Shown: piece by piece, positions 43,372 through 51,989 of the stretch
How positions within the stretch are numbered: position 1 is the first letter of the stretch
How the letters are laid out: every line of letters begins with the position of its first letter
Notes under the pieces: model-generated
Database searches by the model: none
The model's input: the letters and a program-made list of their open reading frames with translations, nothing else
What the model was told of the DNA's origin: nothing
DNA from: WJMB01 sp964581465
GTDB lineage: Bacteria; RBG-13-66-14
Assembly: GCA_964581465.1 (NCBI GenBank)
Contig: CAZOOP010000015.1
Span: 1-64,000 of the forward strand
Reading direction: 5' to 3'
DNA length: 64,000 nt
Position numbers and translations under genes: made by a program

Positions 43372-44789
43372 TTGTCCCCCGGTTCGCTAAGCGGTGGTCC
43401 CAGATAGCCGGAGCGCAGCTCCCTGCTTCGGTTGAAGTAGAGGGGATAGAAGCTCTCGGCGTCCGGGTTGTCGATGTGGCGGAAGAGGAAGCCGTCCTGG
43501 CTCTGAATGCGGGTCAGGATGCAGATCAATTGATCAGCGGCGAGACTGACGCATTCGGCGGGGCCTTCGGGCAGGGTAATGACCTGGGCCTCGTAGGGGT
43601 TCTCGATGTAGCCGAAGCGCACGGCGGGGCGGCCGCCGTCCTCGGAGGCGTAGGCCATCAGCTCGCCATTGGTTACATACTCGCCCTGCTGGAAGCTCGG
43701 GGTATGCAGCTCGTATCCATCTTTGTTCAGGTCGAAGCTGCGCAGCAGATGGGTTTCGCCGGGCAGGCACTCGACGTAGAGCCGTCCCTCGGCGAAGCAG
43801 GTCGGCCAGCAGTTCCGGGTGTAGCGGTCCAGAACGTAGGGCTCGGCGCCGTTGGGCGAGATCATCACCCGGGTGTCATCGACGGGTCCGACGCCCACGG
43901 CCAGGAAGCGGCCGTCTTCGCTGATGCGCGGCGAGACCAGCAGCTCGCGGTCGGTTAATGCGGCGTCGACGCCGGCGTAGAAGCCGTCGGGCATGTACTT
44001 GAGTGCCTTGAGCTTGGTGGCCAGCTCGGCGGCCTCGACGAGGAGCTCGGCCTGTCCGGCTGTTCCGACCATGTAGACGCCGTAGACGCCGCCCAGGTCC
44101 ATCACCGCCAGCACTCCTCCGCCGTTGTCTACCGGGTGGATGTCGCCGATGTAGTCGGCTGCCGGCGAGAACTGGACCAGGGTGGCCTGGTCTTCGCCCA
44201 GGGGCATGTACCAGAGGGTGCCCTCGACATCGTCGACGAACCAGAGGGTGTAGCCGACTACGGGCCAGAGGTCGGGATCCACGTTCGCGACGGGCTCGTA
44301 GCCGGCCTCGATCATCTCGGCGCGCCGGTCGCGCCAGAGGGGCTCCTCGTTCTCGATGGTCTCCGTGTACTCGTACTCGTAGTCGGAGCCGGTGTCCATG
44401 TCGCAGTCGTCGCTGACGAAAACCAGGGCGGTCACGGCGGCGCCGATGACCATCAGCAGGACCAGACCGATGAAGAAGGGTCCGCAACCGGCCGCGCGGG
44501 AGCGCAGCTTGCGGCTGGACTCGCTGGAACCGGTGTGTTTGGGCGGGCCGAAGACGCCGGAGGAGGAACCGCCGCCTCCGCCACCGCCGCTTCCGTAGGG
44601 CCGGGAGCCGCCGGAGGGGCGCGCCGCCGGACGGCTGGGGGGCTCGGGCGGTCCGTAGACGACGTCTTCGGTCGGATAGGCGGGGCCGTCGTCGTAACGC
44701 TCGAAGTGGCGCGACGAGGCGCCGCAGGCCGGACAGGTTCCGTCGAGGGGCTCTTCGAATTCAGCGTTGCAGCGCTTGCAGAAGTACAT
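43368..44789 (-). CDS. Zinc-ribbon, membrane-anchored propeller-like protein
   Basis: 473 aa. An N-terminal CxxC-CxxC zinc ribbon (MYFCKRCNAEFEEPLDGTCPACGASSRHFERY) is nearly the same as in the 214-aa protein at 4811-5455. A Pro/Gly/Ser-rich linker and a transmembrane helix (about 108-130, FFIGLVLLMVIGAAVTALVFV) follow. The extracytoplasmic part has repeated strands and G-x-Y-x-x-G turns (LWFVDDVEGTLWYMPLGED, LYVECLPGETHLLRSFDLNKDG), like a degenerate beta-propeller. The ribbon would be cytoplasmic. A ribbon linked to an outside sensor-like domain suggests signalling or assembly, but this is inference. Confidence 0.75.
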   Translation of the reverse strand: MYFCKRCNAEFEEPLDGTCPACGASSRHFERYDDGPAYPTEDVVYGPPEPPSRPAARPSGGSRPYGSGGGGGGGSSSGVFGPPKHTGSSESSRKLRSRAAGCGPFFIGLVLLMVIGAAVTALVFVSDDCDMDTGSDYEYEYTETIENEEPLWRDRRAEMIEAGYEPVANVDPDLWPVVGYTLWFVDDVEGTLWYMPLGEDQATLVQFSPAADYIGDIHPVDNGGGVLAVMDLGGVYGVYMVGTAGQAELLVEAAELATKLKALKYMPDGFYAGVDAALTDRELLVSPRISEDGRFLAVGVGPVDDTRVMISPNGAEPYVLDRYTRNCWPTCFAEGRLYVECLPGETHLLRSFDLNKDGYELHTPSFQQGEYVTNGELMAYASEDGGRPAVRFGYIENPYEAQVITLPEGPAECVSLAADQLICILTRIQSQDGFLFRHIDNPDAESFYPLYFNRSRELRSGYLGPPLSEPGDK

Positions 44790-45001
44790 GGCAACCTCCC
44801 GTCGGTCGACGCCGACAGAGGACGAGGTGGGCTGGAGACTAACCTATCGGGTTTCATTCTATCCCATGCCGGACGGGGTTTCAATCATCCCTGGCGGGCG
44901 GCGTCAAATATGGGTTAAACTGGTGAAAGATCGCCGAGTTCGGTCGGAACAAGGTCCTTTTGGGCCAACGCTTCTTCAAGAAAAGCAGGAAAGGTGTACT
45001 C

Positions 45002-45853
45002 GTGCGCTTCGGTATGCATATCTCCAGCGCTCCGGGCCTGACCAAGCTGGCCGACTACGCCGCCGACATCGGCGCCCGGACCTATCAGATCTTCGTCGAC
45101 AGCCCCTCGACCTGGAGCTACGGCGAGTACGACCCCGAGAAGGCTCGCGCCTTCGTGGAACGCCGCCGCGAGCTGAACCAGGGACCCCTGGTGGTCCACA
45201 CCGGTTACCTGATCAACCTCTCCAGCGATAACAAGGAGACGGCCGTAAAGAGCCGAACGGCCCTGGCCAAGGAGTTCGCCAAGGCTGCCCTGGTCGGCGC
45301 CGACTACCTGGTTCTCCACCCCGGCAAACACATGGGCCGGGGGCGGAAGCGCGGTTTGGAGCTGATAGTCGATGGACTGCTGGCCGTCTTCGACGAGTTG
45401 CCCGCCGACATCGAGCACCCGCTGTTGCTGCTGGAGAACTCGGAAGGCTCGGGAACCTGTCTGGGGGTCGGCTTCGAGGAGCTGCGGTTACTGCTCGACG
45501 GCCTACACGAGGGCGGCCGCCAAGCCGGAATCTGCCTCGACACAGCCCACCTCTGGGGCGCCGGCTACGACCTCTCGGAGCGCAAAAGCACCCGCTACGT
45601 CATCGACGAGTTCGCCGAAGTCATCGGCCTGGAACACCTGCGCTGCTTCCATCTCAACGACTCGCTCAAAGAGTTGGGCTCCCGCACCGACCGCCACGCC
45701 TATCTGGGCGAGGGCGAGATCGGCTTGGCCGCCTTCCGCGAGCTGGTCAACGACGCGCGCCTCGAACACTGCGCCATGATCTTGGAGAAGACCGGCGAGG
45801 GCAAGGCGCACAGCAGGCGGCTGATCGCCGAGCTCAAATCACTGCGCGGCTAG
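45002..45853 (+). CDS. nfo: Endonuclease IV (AP endonuclease, TIM barrel)
   Basis: 283 aa from the GTG at 45002 (AGGTG upstream); the frame is open from 44960. Cuts DNA at abasic sites in base excision repair. Signatures are RFGMHISSAPGL at the N-terminus, YQIFVDSPSTW, LVVHTGYLINLSS, YLVLHPGKHMG (zinc ligands), LLLENSEGSGTCLG (Glu), GICLDTAHLWGAGYDL (Asp, His), CFHLNDS (His) and RTDRHAYLGEGEIG (Asp, His). All metal ligands expected for three zinc ions appear present. Confidence 0.96.
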   Translation: MRFGMHISSAPGLTKLADYAADIGARTYQIFVDSPSTWSYGEYDPEKARAFVERRRELNQGPLVVHTGYLINLSSDNKETAVKSRTALAKEFAKAALVGADYLVLHPGKHMGRGRKRGLELIVDGLLAVFDELPADIEHPLLLLENSEGSGTCLGVGFEELRLLLDGLHEGGRQAGICLDTAHLWGAGYDLSERKSTRYVIDEFAEVIGLEHLRCFHLNDSLKELGSRTDRHAYLGEGEIGLAAFRELVNDARLEHCAMILEKTGEGKAHSRRLIAELKSLRG

Positions 45854-45898
45854 CGGCGCTCCGAACCGGATTGCGCGCCGTGGTCGACTCGGCACCAG

Positions 45899-46082
45899 CC
45901 GAAACAGGCCGCGGTCGAACCGATATCCTCGAACGGCGGCGCGGGGTGTTGGCACGTTTCTTGCAGCAGAGCGGGGTGGGGCGTGGGCCGAGCCCGCCGC
46001 CCACTCCGCAAGAAACGTGCCAACACCCCGCGCCGCCGCTGACGATCGCTGCTGTTAACGCGTCGTCCGCGGCCTGTTTCGG
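45899..46082 (-). repeat. Nested palindromic element, copy 7
   Basis: Outer arms CCGAAACAGGCCGCGG (45899-45914) and exact complement (46067-46082). Inner arms are 29 bp and perfect (45936-45964, 46008-46036) with inward TTGGCACGTTTCTTGC boxes and a 43-bp loop in reverse orientation. The outer arms differ most from other copies yet remain fully complementary. It ends 64 bp before a sigma-70-like promoter of the hybrid sensor gene. Confidence 0.92.
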
Positions 46083-46146
46083 CCGGTAGTTGACGGAGTA
46101 AACGCGATCGTTTTCCATGCAGCTCGGAGAGAGCGGATTCTCGGGG

Positions 46147-46175
46147 TTGCCCCGGCAACGCGTCGATGCTAAACT
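46147..46175 (+). promoter_or_regulatory. Probable sigma-70 promoter of the hybrid sensor gene
   Basis: TTGCCC (46147-46152), 17 bp, TAAACT (46170-46175), about 38 bp before the GTG start at 46214. Confidence 0.5.
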
Positions 46176-46213
46176 GGCCCAATACTCGGCGGAAGAGACC
46201 TTTTGGAGATCCC

Positions 46214-47974
46214 GTGCGATACGAAAAGCTGCGACAAACCTTGCAGAAAGCCCTCGCCGACGACCGCTCGACGAAGCGGGAGGTCTTGGCGACGCTGAGC
46301 CGGTTACGCTCCCGAATGGGCAATTACAAGGCGGCGGCGGCGCGACTGCGCACCCTGCTGCGGATGAGCGCCCGGTTGCAGGCCACCGAGAGCCTGGCCG
46401 AGGAGCTCAACCTGATCTGTCAGGTGATCATCGACATTCGGACCTACCGGCGGGCGGTGATCACTCTGCTCGACGACGACCTCGAGGTGCTTGGTTACGG
46501 TTGGGCCGGTTTGGACGAGGAACAGGTAGCGGCCTTGCGGCGGACCGAGCCGCTCAAGCCCGCGGAGCGCAAGAAGATTTTCCAGCAGGAGTTCCGGGTC
46601 AGCAATTCGTACTTCATTCCCTACCCGGAATCCGACCGTTTGTTCAACCGTGAGATCGGGGTGGCCAGCCAGCTTTCCAGCGAGGACTTCGTCAACTGGC
46701 ACCCGCGGGATTTGCTGTTCGTTCCGCTGCGAGGCCCCCGGGGGCGGCTCTCGGGCACGCTGTCCGTGGACGATCCCTTCGACGGACGGCGTCCCACCAG
46801 CCGTTCCCTGCGCATCATCGAGCTTTTCGCCAACATCGCCGCAGCCAAGGTTTCCAGCCACCGCCTCTACTTCGAGCGCGAAGCCGCCCGCCGCTACCTC
46901 ACCAACCTGGTCGATAACTCCGCCGACATCATCGTAGCCACCGACGCTCACAACCAGATCGTGGTTTTCAATCACGCCGCGGAGAGGATCCTGGGCTATG
47001 AGGCCGACGAGATGATCGGTCGCGACGTCACCGAGCTCTACAGCCGCGAGGAGGATTTCGAGAAAATTCGCCAGGCCCTGCGCGACGACGGTGAGATATC
47101 CTTTTTCGAAACCTACGCCCGCACCAAGGACGGCGGGGAGATACCCATCTCGCTTTCGGCCAATGTGTTACTTGATGAAGACGGCGAGCTGATCGGAACC
47201 GAGGGTGTATCCAAGGATCTGCGGGAGCATCTGGAGCTGGAGCGCAAGCTGATCGCCGCCGAGAAGCAAAAAACTCTGGCTCAGACCGCCGTTGGTGTCA
47301 GCCACGAGATCAACAACCCCCTGGAGAGCATCCTCTCGGCCTGCTCCCTGGCTCGACGTCACCTGGCCGTCGGGGAGCTGGACACCGAATTCCTCACCGA
47401 GAAACTGGATATCGCACTGCAAGGCGCCCGACGCATCTCGACCCTGGTCCAGGATTTCAACAAGCTGGCCTACGGCTCCGGCTACCGCCTCACCGAGGTC
47501 TCCGGCGATGTGCAGATGGTCGATTTCAACGGCACGGTCGAGGACCGGGAGGGTGTCGACGCCGGCGAGTTCTGCCCGATCCCCAACAAGCCCCGGGTGC
47601 TGATCGCCGACGACGAACCCAACATCCGCAAGCTCCTCGGCGAGTACCTCTCCCAGGAGGGCTTCTTCGTTCAGACGGCCAAGGACGGGCAGGAGGTCGT
47701 CGAGCTGGCCCAGCGCCAGCCGCCCTTCGACGTGGTCATCTCCGACATCATGATGCCTAAGAAGACCGGCTACGAGGTCTACGCCGAGATCACCGAGACC
47801 TGCCCGCACACCCGGGTTGTGCTGATGACCGGTTTCGGCTACGATCCCACCCATTCGTTGCTGAAGGCGCGCAAGGACGGCCTGGAGGCCGTCCTGTTCA
47901 AGCCCTTCGAGCCCCGAGTGGTCCGCGACAAGATCTTCGAGGTCTTGGCCGAAGAGAACGAGGGTAAATCATAA
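46214..47974 (+). CDS. GAF-PAS-HisKA-receiver protein lacking the kinase ATPase domain
   Basis: 586 aa from the GTG at 46214 (GGAG upstream). Domains: helical start, GAF-like domain (about 45-190, ending LFANIAAAK), PAS (about 227-335, YLTNLVDNSADIIVATDAHNQIVV), and a histidine-kinase dimerisation helix pair with the phosphoacceptor His-364 in GVSHEINNPLESIL. A receiver domain follows from about 461 (RVLIADDEPNIRKLL) with the phosphorylated Asp-511 in VVISDIMMPKKTGYEVY. Only about 40 residues separate the dimerisation helices from the receiver, so the usual 110-residue ATP-binding domain with N, G1 and G2 boxes is missing. It cannot autophosphorylate in the usual way. Confidence 0.9.
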   Translation: MRYEKLRQTLQKALADDRSTKREVLATLSRLRSRMGNYKAAAARLRTLLRMSARLQATESLAEELNLICQVIIDIRTYRRAVITLLDDDLEVLGYGWAGLDEEQVAALRRTEPLKPAERKKIFQQEFRVSNSYFIPYPESDRLFNREIGVASQLSSEDFVNWHPRDLLFVPLRGPRGRLSGTLSVDDPFDGRRPTSRSLRIIELFANIAAAKVSSHRLYFEREAARRYLTNLVDNSADIIVATDAHNQIVVFNHAAERILGYEADEMIGRDVTELYSREEDFEKIRQALRDDGEISFFETYARTKDGGEIPISLSANVLLDEDGELIGTEGVSKDLREHLELERKLIAAEKQKTLAQTAVGVSHEINNPLESILSACSLARRHLAVGELDTEFLTEKLDIALQGARRISTLVQDFNKLAYGSGYRLTEVSGDVQMVDFNGTVEDREGVDAGEFCPIPNKPRVLIADDEPNIRKLLGEYLSQEGFFVQTAKDGQEVVELAQRQPPFDVVISDIMMPKKTGYEVYAEITETCPHTRVVLMTGFGYDPTHSLLKARKDGLEAVLFKPFEPRVVRDKIFEVLAEENEGKS

Positions 47975-48008
47975 CCCTGAGTCGAGCCGGTGATGGTTTC
48001 CGGTTAGC

Positions 48009-48034
48009 GAAACGCCGCCTCCGGGCGGCGTTTC
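48009..48034 (+). terminator. Terminator of the hybrid sensor gene
   Basis: Stem GAAACGCCGCC / GGCGGCGTTTC with a 4-base loop, 35 bp after the stop codon. Confidence 0.75.
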
Positions 48035-48092
48035 TGCGATGCGCGCGTGATCACTAAGGCGCCGCCGGTGGGTTAATCGGTCGTCCACCGGC

Positions 48093-48278
48093 GAGACCTT
48101 TGCCAAACTCGCGAGGATGAAAGCGTCGCCCCGGGTCTGGCGTTGGCACGTTTCTTGCGGAGTCCGGGGCTCGATCGTCCGAGGGGCCGCCCCGCCCTGC
48201 TGCAAGAAACGTGCCAACGCCTCGCGTTCATTGTGTATGAGCGCTTCGTTGGCCGGGGAGCTGTTTGGCAAAGGTCTC
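48093..48278 (+). repeat. Nested palindromic element, copy 8
   Basis: Outer arms GAGACCTTTGCCAAAC (48093-48108) and exact complement (48263-48278). Inner 20-bp inverted repeat 48140-48159 and 48202-48221 with inward sigma-54-like boxes and a 42-bp loop, orientation as copies 1-3. It lies between convergent genes, and its right outer arm touches the stop codon of the minus-strand ATPase gene. Confidence 0.93.
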
Positions 48279-49162
48279 TAGGCCAGCAGTTCGTCGACGG
48301 CCAGGCGCAGGGCGGCCACTCGTTCGACGAAGCCGGGCACGGCGCTGAGTCCCTCGCCGCGTGCCAGGGCGGCGGGCACGGCGCGGTCGAAGGGCAACCG
48401 GGCCAGCAGCGGAGCCTGATGCTCCTCGAGCAGGGCCTTTAGCTCCCGGCCTCCGCTGTAACCCAGGCCGGTCTTGTTGAGGATGACGGCGACGGGTCGT
48501 TTGAAGTGTCGGGCGGTTTCGAGCAGCCGCTGGAGGTCGTGAAGACCCGACGGGCTGGGCTCGGTGACGGCCAGGACGAGGTCGACGCCGGTCATTGCGG
48601 CGTGGACCGGGCAGCCGATCCCCGGTGGGCCGTCGATGACGATCAGCGGGGTGTCGGCCTCCTCGGCCCGGCGGCGGGCCTCGCGACGGACCCGGGCCAC
48701 CAGCTTGCCCGAGTTGGACTGGGCGATGCCCAGCTCGGCGTGGACCAGCTCGTAGCCGTCCCCGACGGCGCCGAACCAGCGTCCGGCGACGTTGGGGCGC
48801 ATCTCGACGGCCCCTGCGGGACAGACCTGTCGGCAGACCCGGCAGCCGACGCAGGCGATTTCGTCGACCTCGACGACGCCGTTGACGCTGATCAGGGCCT
48901 CGAAGCGGCAGTGCTTCAGGCACTCGCCGCAGCCGGTGCAGCGTTGCTCATCCACGAGGGCGCGTTCGCCGCCGATGAATTCGTTCTCGTCGTCGACGGA
49001 TTCGGTGTTCAGGATCAGGGCCAGGTTGGCGGCGTCGACGTCGGCGTCAACGGCGATCACGCCGTGTTCAGAGCGACGGTAGACCTCGATGAGGGCGCCG
49101 GCCAGGGTGGTCTTGCCGGTGCCGCCCTTGCCCGAAACAACCAGTAGCTCTTTAAATGGCAC
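48278..49162 (-). CDS. MinD-superfamily ATPase with inserted ferredoxin domain (second of pair)
   Basis: 294 aa from the GTG at 49162, chosen because GGGAGG precedes it and the P-loop lies near the N-terminus; it overlaps the upstream stop codon. Deviant Walker A GKGGTGKTTLA, then DADVDAANL. An inserted pair of 4Fe-4S clusters follows (CTGCGECLKHC, CVGCRVCRQVCPAGA), then the Walker B-like LIVIDGPPGIGCP and AVILNKTGLG. This is the COG1149 type, found in tandem pairs next to NifX-domain proteins in many anaerobes, and thought to assist metal-cluster assembly or redox-linked maturation. Exact target unknown. Confidence 0.92.
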   Translation of the reverse strand: MPFKELLVVSGKGGTGKTTLAGALIEVYRRSEHGVIAVDADVDAANLALILNTESVDDENEFIGGERALVDEQRCTGCGECLKHCRFEALISVNGVVEVDEIACVGCRVCRQVCPAGAVEMRPNVAGRWFGAVGDGYELVHAELGIAQSNSGKLVARVRREARRRAEEADTPLIVIDGPPGIGCPVHAAMTGVDLVLAVTEPSPSGLHDLQRLLETARHFKRPVAVILNKTGLGYSGGRELKALLEEHQAPLLARLPFDRAVPAALARGEGLSAVPGFVERVAALRLAVDELLA

Positions 49163-49994
49163 GGATGACCTCCCGGGCCAGGGTTTCCACGACGCGGCGC
49201 AGCTCCGGGGAGGCTTCGAGGGCCAGGGCGCCCCGGGAGTAGGCCTCGGCGATCTCGCGGCGGAAGGGTATCTCACCGAGGATGCGCACACCTTCCCGCT
49301 CGAGGTAACCGCGCACGGCGTCGTCGCCCAGGTCGGCGCGGTTGATCACGGCGGCCAGGGGCAGTTCGAGGCGCCGACCCATCTCCACGGCCAGGCGCAG
49401 GTCGTGGAGGCCGAAGGGAGTGGGCTCGGTGACCAACACCAGCAGTTCGGCCGTTTTCGCGGCGGCCACGGCGCTGCACGAGGTCCCTGGAGCGGCGTCG
49501 ACTACAGTGATCCGGGCCTCCGGGGCGCGTTCGAGCAGGCGTTCGATGACAGGCTCTGCCCGGGGTTCGCCGACGTCCAGGCGTCCGGCCCCGCAGATCA
49601 GCCCGTCGCGCTCACCCCAGCTCAGGGTGCCCACCTCGCGGGGCAGCTCGATCAGCGCCTGTTCGGGGCAGACCAGCAGGCAGCCCCCGCAGTTGTGGCA
49701 AAGCTCGGAGAAGACCAGCACGCCGTCGCCGTGGGCCAGCACGGCGTTGAAGGCGCAGAAGCGCTGGCAGACGCCGCAGCCCGAGCAGCTATCACCGCGC
49801 AGGGCGGGCAGGGCGACGGCGACGCGGTCCACGGTGTGCAGGTCCGGCTTGAGGAAGAGGAAGCCGTTGGGCTCCTCGACATCGGCGTCCAGATAGGCGG
49901 CCCGGTTGAAGTGACGGGAGAGGTGAACCGCCAGGTTGGTGGCCAGCAGGGTCTTGCCGGTGCCGCCCTTGCCGCTGGCGAAGCAGATGTTCAT
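49152..49994 (-). CDS. MinD-superfamily ATPase with inserted ferredoxin domain (first of pair)
   Basis: 280 aa from the ATG at 49994, which overlaps the NifX-like gene's stop codon as TGATG; the longer frame upstream is a shadow. It starts MNICFASGKGGTGKTLLATNL, then YLDADVEEPNGFLF. Two 4Fe-4S motifs follow (CSGCGVCQRFCAFNA, CHNCGGCLLVCPEQA), then ITVVDAAPGTSCS and AAVINRADLG. Paralogue of the next gene, same domain order. Overlapping genes on both sides indicate one operon and coordinated production, probably as a heterodimer. Confidence 0.93.
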   Translation of the reverse strand: MNICFASGKGGTGKTLLATNLAVHLSRHFNRAAYLDADVEEPNGFLFLKPDLHTVDRVAVALPALRGDSCSGCGVCQRFCAFNAVLAHGDGVLVFSELCHNCGGCLLVCPEQALIELPREVGTLSWGERDGLICGAGRLDVGEPRAEPVIERLLERAPEARITVVDAAPGTSCSAVAAAKTAELLVLVTEPTPFGLHDLRLAVEMGRRLELPLAAVINRADLGDDAVRGYLEREGVRILGEIPFRREIAEAYSRGALALEASPELRRVVETLAREVIRAI

Positions 49995-50347
49995 CACCAG
50001 GCCCGTTTCTCGAACTCTTCCAGTTCTCCCTTGGTGAGGGCTTCCATGGCCCGGGCCACGGTCTGGCGCTCGTTGATCGTCCAGAGCCGGAGGCCCAGTT
50101 TGGTCAGCGCGGCGTGGGCCTTGGGGCCGTAGTTGCCGGCCACCACGCCGTCGACTTTGTGCTCGGCGATCAGGGCGGCGGCTTGGGGACCGGCGCCGTG
50201 GTCGGCCGTGACCGCCGGGTTTTCCAGCTCCCGGCGTACCTCGCCGCTGTCTGTGTCTACGATGATGAAGCCGCGGGCGCGGCCGAAGCGGGCGTCGACC
50301 TCGGCTTCCAGGCCGCCGGGACCCCGGGAGGCGATGGCTACCAGCAT
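49994..50347 (-). CDS. NifX/NifB-associated (dinitrogenase iron-molybdenum cofactor) domain protein
   Basis: 117 aa from the ATG at 50347 (GGAGAG upstream). The single NifX-like domain has MLVAIASRGPGGLEAEVDARFGRARGFIIVDTDSGE, GAGPQAAALIAEHKVDGVVAGNYGPKAHAALTKLGL and a helical C-terminus. Such domains bind iron-sulphur or FeMo-cofactor precursors, but free-standing copies next to MinD-ferredoxin ATPases are common in non-fixers. No nif genes are in the window, so a nitrogenase role is unsupported. Confidence 0.9.
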   Translation of the reverse strand: MLVAIASRGPGGLEAEVDARFGRARGFIIVDTDSGEVRRELENPAVTADHGAGPQAAALIAEHKVDGVVAGNYGPKAHAALTKLGLRLWTINERQTVARAMEALTKGELEEFEKRAW

Positions 50348-50689
50348 ATCCGAACTCTCCTTGTTCGCTGTGGGTGATCGATACTGTTGCATTGTCTGGT
50401 TGATCTATCCTTCGCGCTTCAGCCTGAACCGCGGCGCCGTGGTCGGAGGCGTCGTGTATCGGCATCGAACCGCCACGCCTCGTGGGTCGCTTGGCTGAGG
50501 CTTTGATGGACCAGTCGGTCCGAATGCTCGTCGCGGGCAGGTGGCGGGTCTCACGCGACCCGAATCAGTCGGCCGCCCCCATCAGCGGATTTCCCCATTG
50601 GAGCTGCCGGGTCGGCATTGCCAAAGGAATGGTTTGGAAACGTGTGGGGCCGCCCAACGAGAAAAAGTCACGGACGGCGGGCGATTCAG
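50348..50689. other. Gap inside the NifX/ATPase cluster
   Basis: About 340 bp between two minus-strand NifX-like genes. No gene, clear hairpin or repeat of the families described here is seen. Confidence 0.5.
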
Positions 50690-51076
50690 CTAGTGGTCGC
50701 AGTCACCGTGACCGTGACCGGCGCAGGGGTCGTCGCCGTCCAGGCGGCCGGCCAGGTAGGCTTCGAGGGTCCGGCCCACGGTGCCGGCGGCGCCGGTGGC
50801 CACGGCGATGCCGAAGGAGGCGAAGAGCTCCAGGGCGCGGCGTCCCATGCCACCGGAGAGCATCACGTCGACCTCCCGCTCCTTGATGAAGCGGGGCACC
50901 TCACCGGGGTGGTGGGCCTGGAAATGCGGGTTGGCCAGGTTCTCCACGGCGACGGCCCGGCCGTCCTCGACCTCGCAGACGACGTACCAGGGGCAGCGGC
51001 CGAAGTGGGCGCTGACCGGGGCGTCCAAGCCCCGGTCGGCCTCGGCGGCCACGGCGATGCGCAGCTTGTCTGCCAT
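50690..51076 (-). CDS. NifX-like domain protein with His-rich tail
   Basis: 128 aa. Starts MADKLRIAVAAEADRGLDAPVSAHFGRCPWYVVCEVEDG, typical of the NifX/NifB-C domain, with HFQAHHPGEVPRFIKEREVDVMLSGGMGRRALELFASFGI in the middle. The C-terminus ends in a metal-binding-looking tail (DDPCAGHGHGDCDH). GAAAGGAA ribosome site. It follows the DUF5320-like gene by 29 bp and likely shares its transcript. Confidence 0.9.
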   Translation of the reverse strand: MADKLRIAVAAEADRGLDAPVSAHFGRCPWYVVCEVEDGRAVAVENLANPHFQAHHPGEVPRFIKEREVDVMLSGGMGRRALELFASFGIAVATGAAGTVGRTLEAYLAGRLDGDDPCAGHGHGDCDH

Positions 51077-51105
51077 CTATCGGGTTCCTTTCGTTGTAGA
51101 AAAGG

Positions 51106-51405
51106 CTAGTTTTCCGGGGTGTCGTCCTTGGACGGCTTGTCCCCCGGGGGGAGTTCATCTTCGGGGTAGTCGCCGCGACGGCGCACGCCCAGGCCGTTGC
51201 CCATACCGAAGCCCCGTCCGAAGCCGCGGCCGCGTCCCCGGCCGCCGCCCCAGCCTCGACCGCCGCCCCAGGGGCGGCCGCCGCGACCGAGACCGCGCAG
51301 CTCTTGTGGATTCTCGGGAGCTTTCTCGTTGGGGCCGCAGTCGCCCAGACCGCGGCCGGTGCGGGGTCCACGACCCCGGGGGCCGGTGTGATCTCTGCCA
51401 GGCAT
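51106..51405 (-). CDS. DUF5320-like Gly/Arg-rich small protein
   Basis: 99 aa. The opening MPGRDHTGPRGRGPRTGRGLGDC matches the start typical of DUF5320 proteins (M-P-x-x-D-x-T-G-P-x-G-x-G-P-x-T-G-R-G). A long Gly/Arg-rich stretch (GGGRGWGGGRGRGRGFGRGFGMG) and an acidic tail follow. DUF5320 genes regularly accompany NifX-like and MinD-ferredoxin ATPase genes, as here. Function unknown. It has an AAAGGA ribosome site and is the first gene of the group. Confidence 0.85.
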   Translation of the reverse strand: MPGRDHTGPRGRGPRTGRGLGDCGPNEKAPENPQELRGLGRGGRPWGGGRGWGGGRGRGRGFGRGFGMGNGLGVRRRGDYPEDELPPGDKPSKDDTPEN

Positions 51406-51637
51406 ATTGGATCCTTTCTCCTGTGTGCTTGGTTCGACCTCGTTACTCCAGGTCGCTAGTTGAAATATGTGTCGGTTGGGTTGTTTTCATGATCGCCGGC
51501 AGTCAATGCACCGGGAACAGCGGCTCTTTGCTGAACAGGCGCATCCCGTCGGGAGATTGCACTAAAGTGTCAGTGTGTCTCACTCGAATCATGAGCCGCA
51601 TTCCTAGCTGCTTGCTGGTCAGCTCATGTTTGTCAAT

Positions 51638-51989
51638 GGGATCATCACCAGAAACTGAACCAAGTTGCGCAACTCCAGAAAGACGCATTGAGACGAGGTC
51701 CTGGTAACCACCGCTGCGAGGCGTCACCAGCGAAGTCGGATAGCGGTCGAAGCTGCTAAAGCGAGCAATGGAGCGTCGTCTGAAGATCATTTACTCACGG
51801 CGTGGTCGAAACCTGAATGGAACCAACAGCCTCCGGTTTCCAGCAGCACTTAACGCAGGTCCAGTCGCATCGTCACCTGCGCTGACAAGACAATGCGGCG
51901 GGATGATAATGGCGTCGATTAGAAGCTATAAAGCAATGAATGACAGTCTATCAGATGGATGAGTCGGTTCAGGCGCGAGTGATAATCCC
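51638..51989 (+). mobile_element. MITE with perfect 8-bp target duplication (352 bp)
   Basis: Ends GGGATCATCAC and GTGATAATCCC. The octamer TTGTCAAT occurs at 51630-51637 and again at 51990-51997, directly abutting both ends: a textbook target-site duplication. The interior is non-coding and highly similar to the copy at 19717-20084. An 8-bp AT-rich duplication is what IS1595-family transposases make. Confidence 0.93.
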
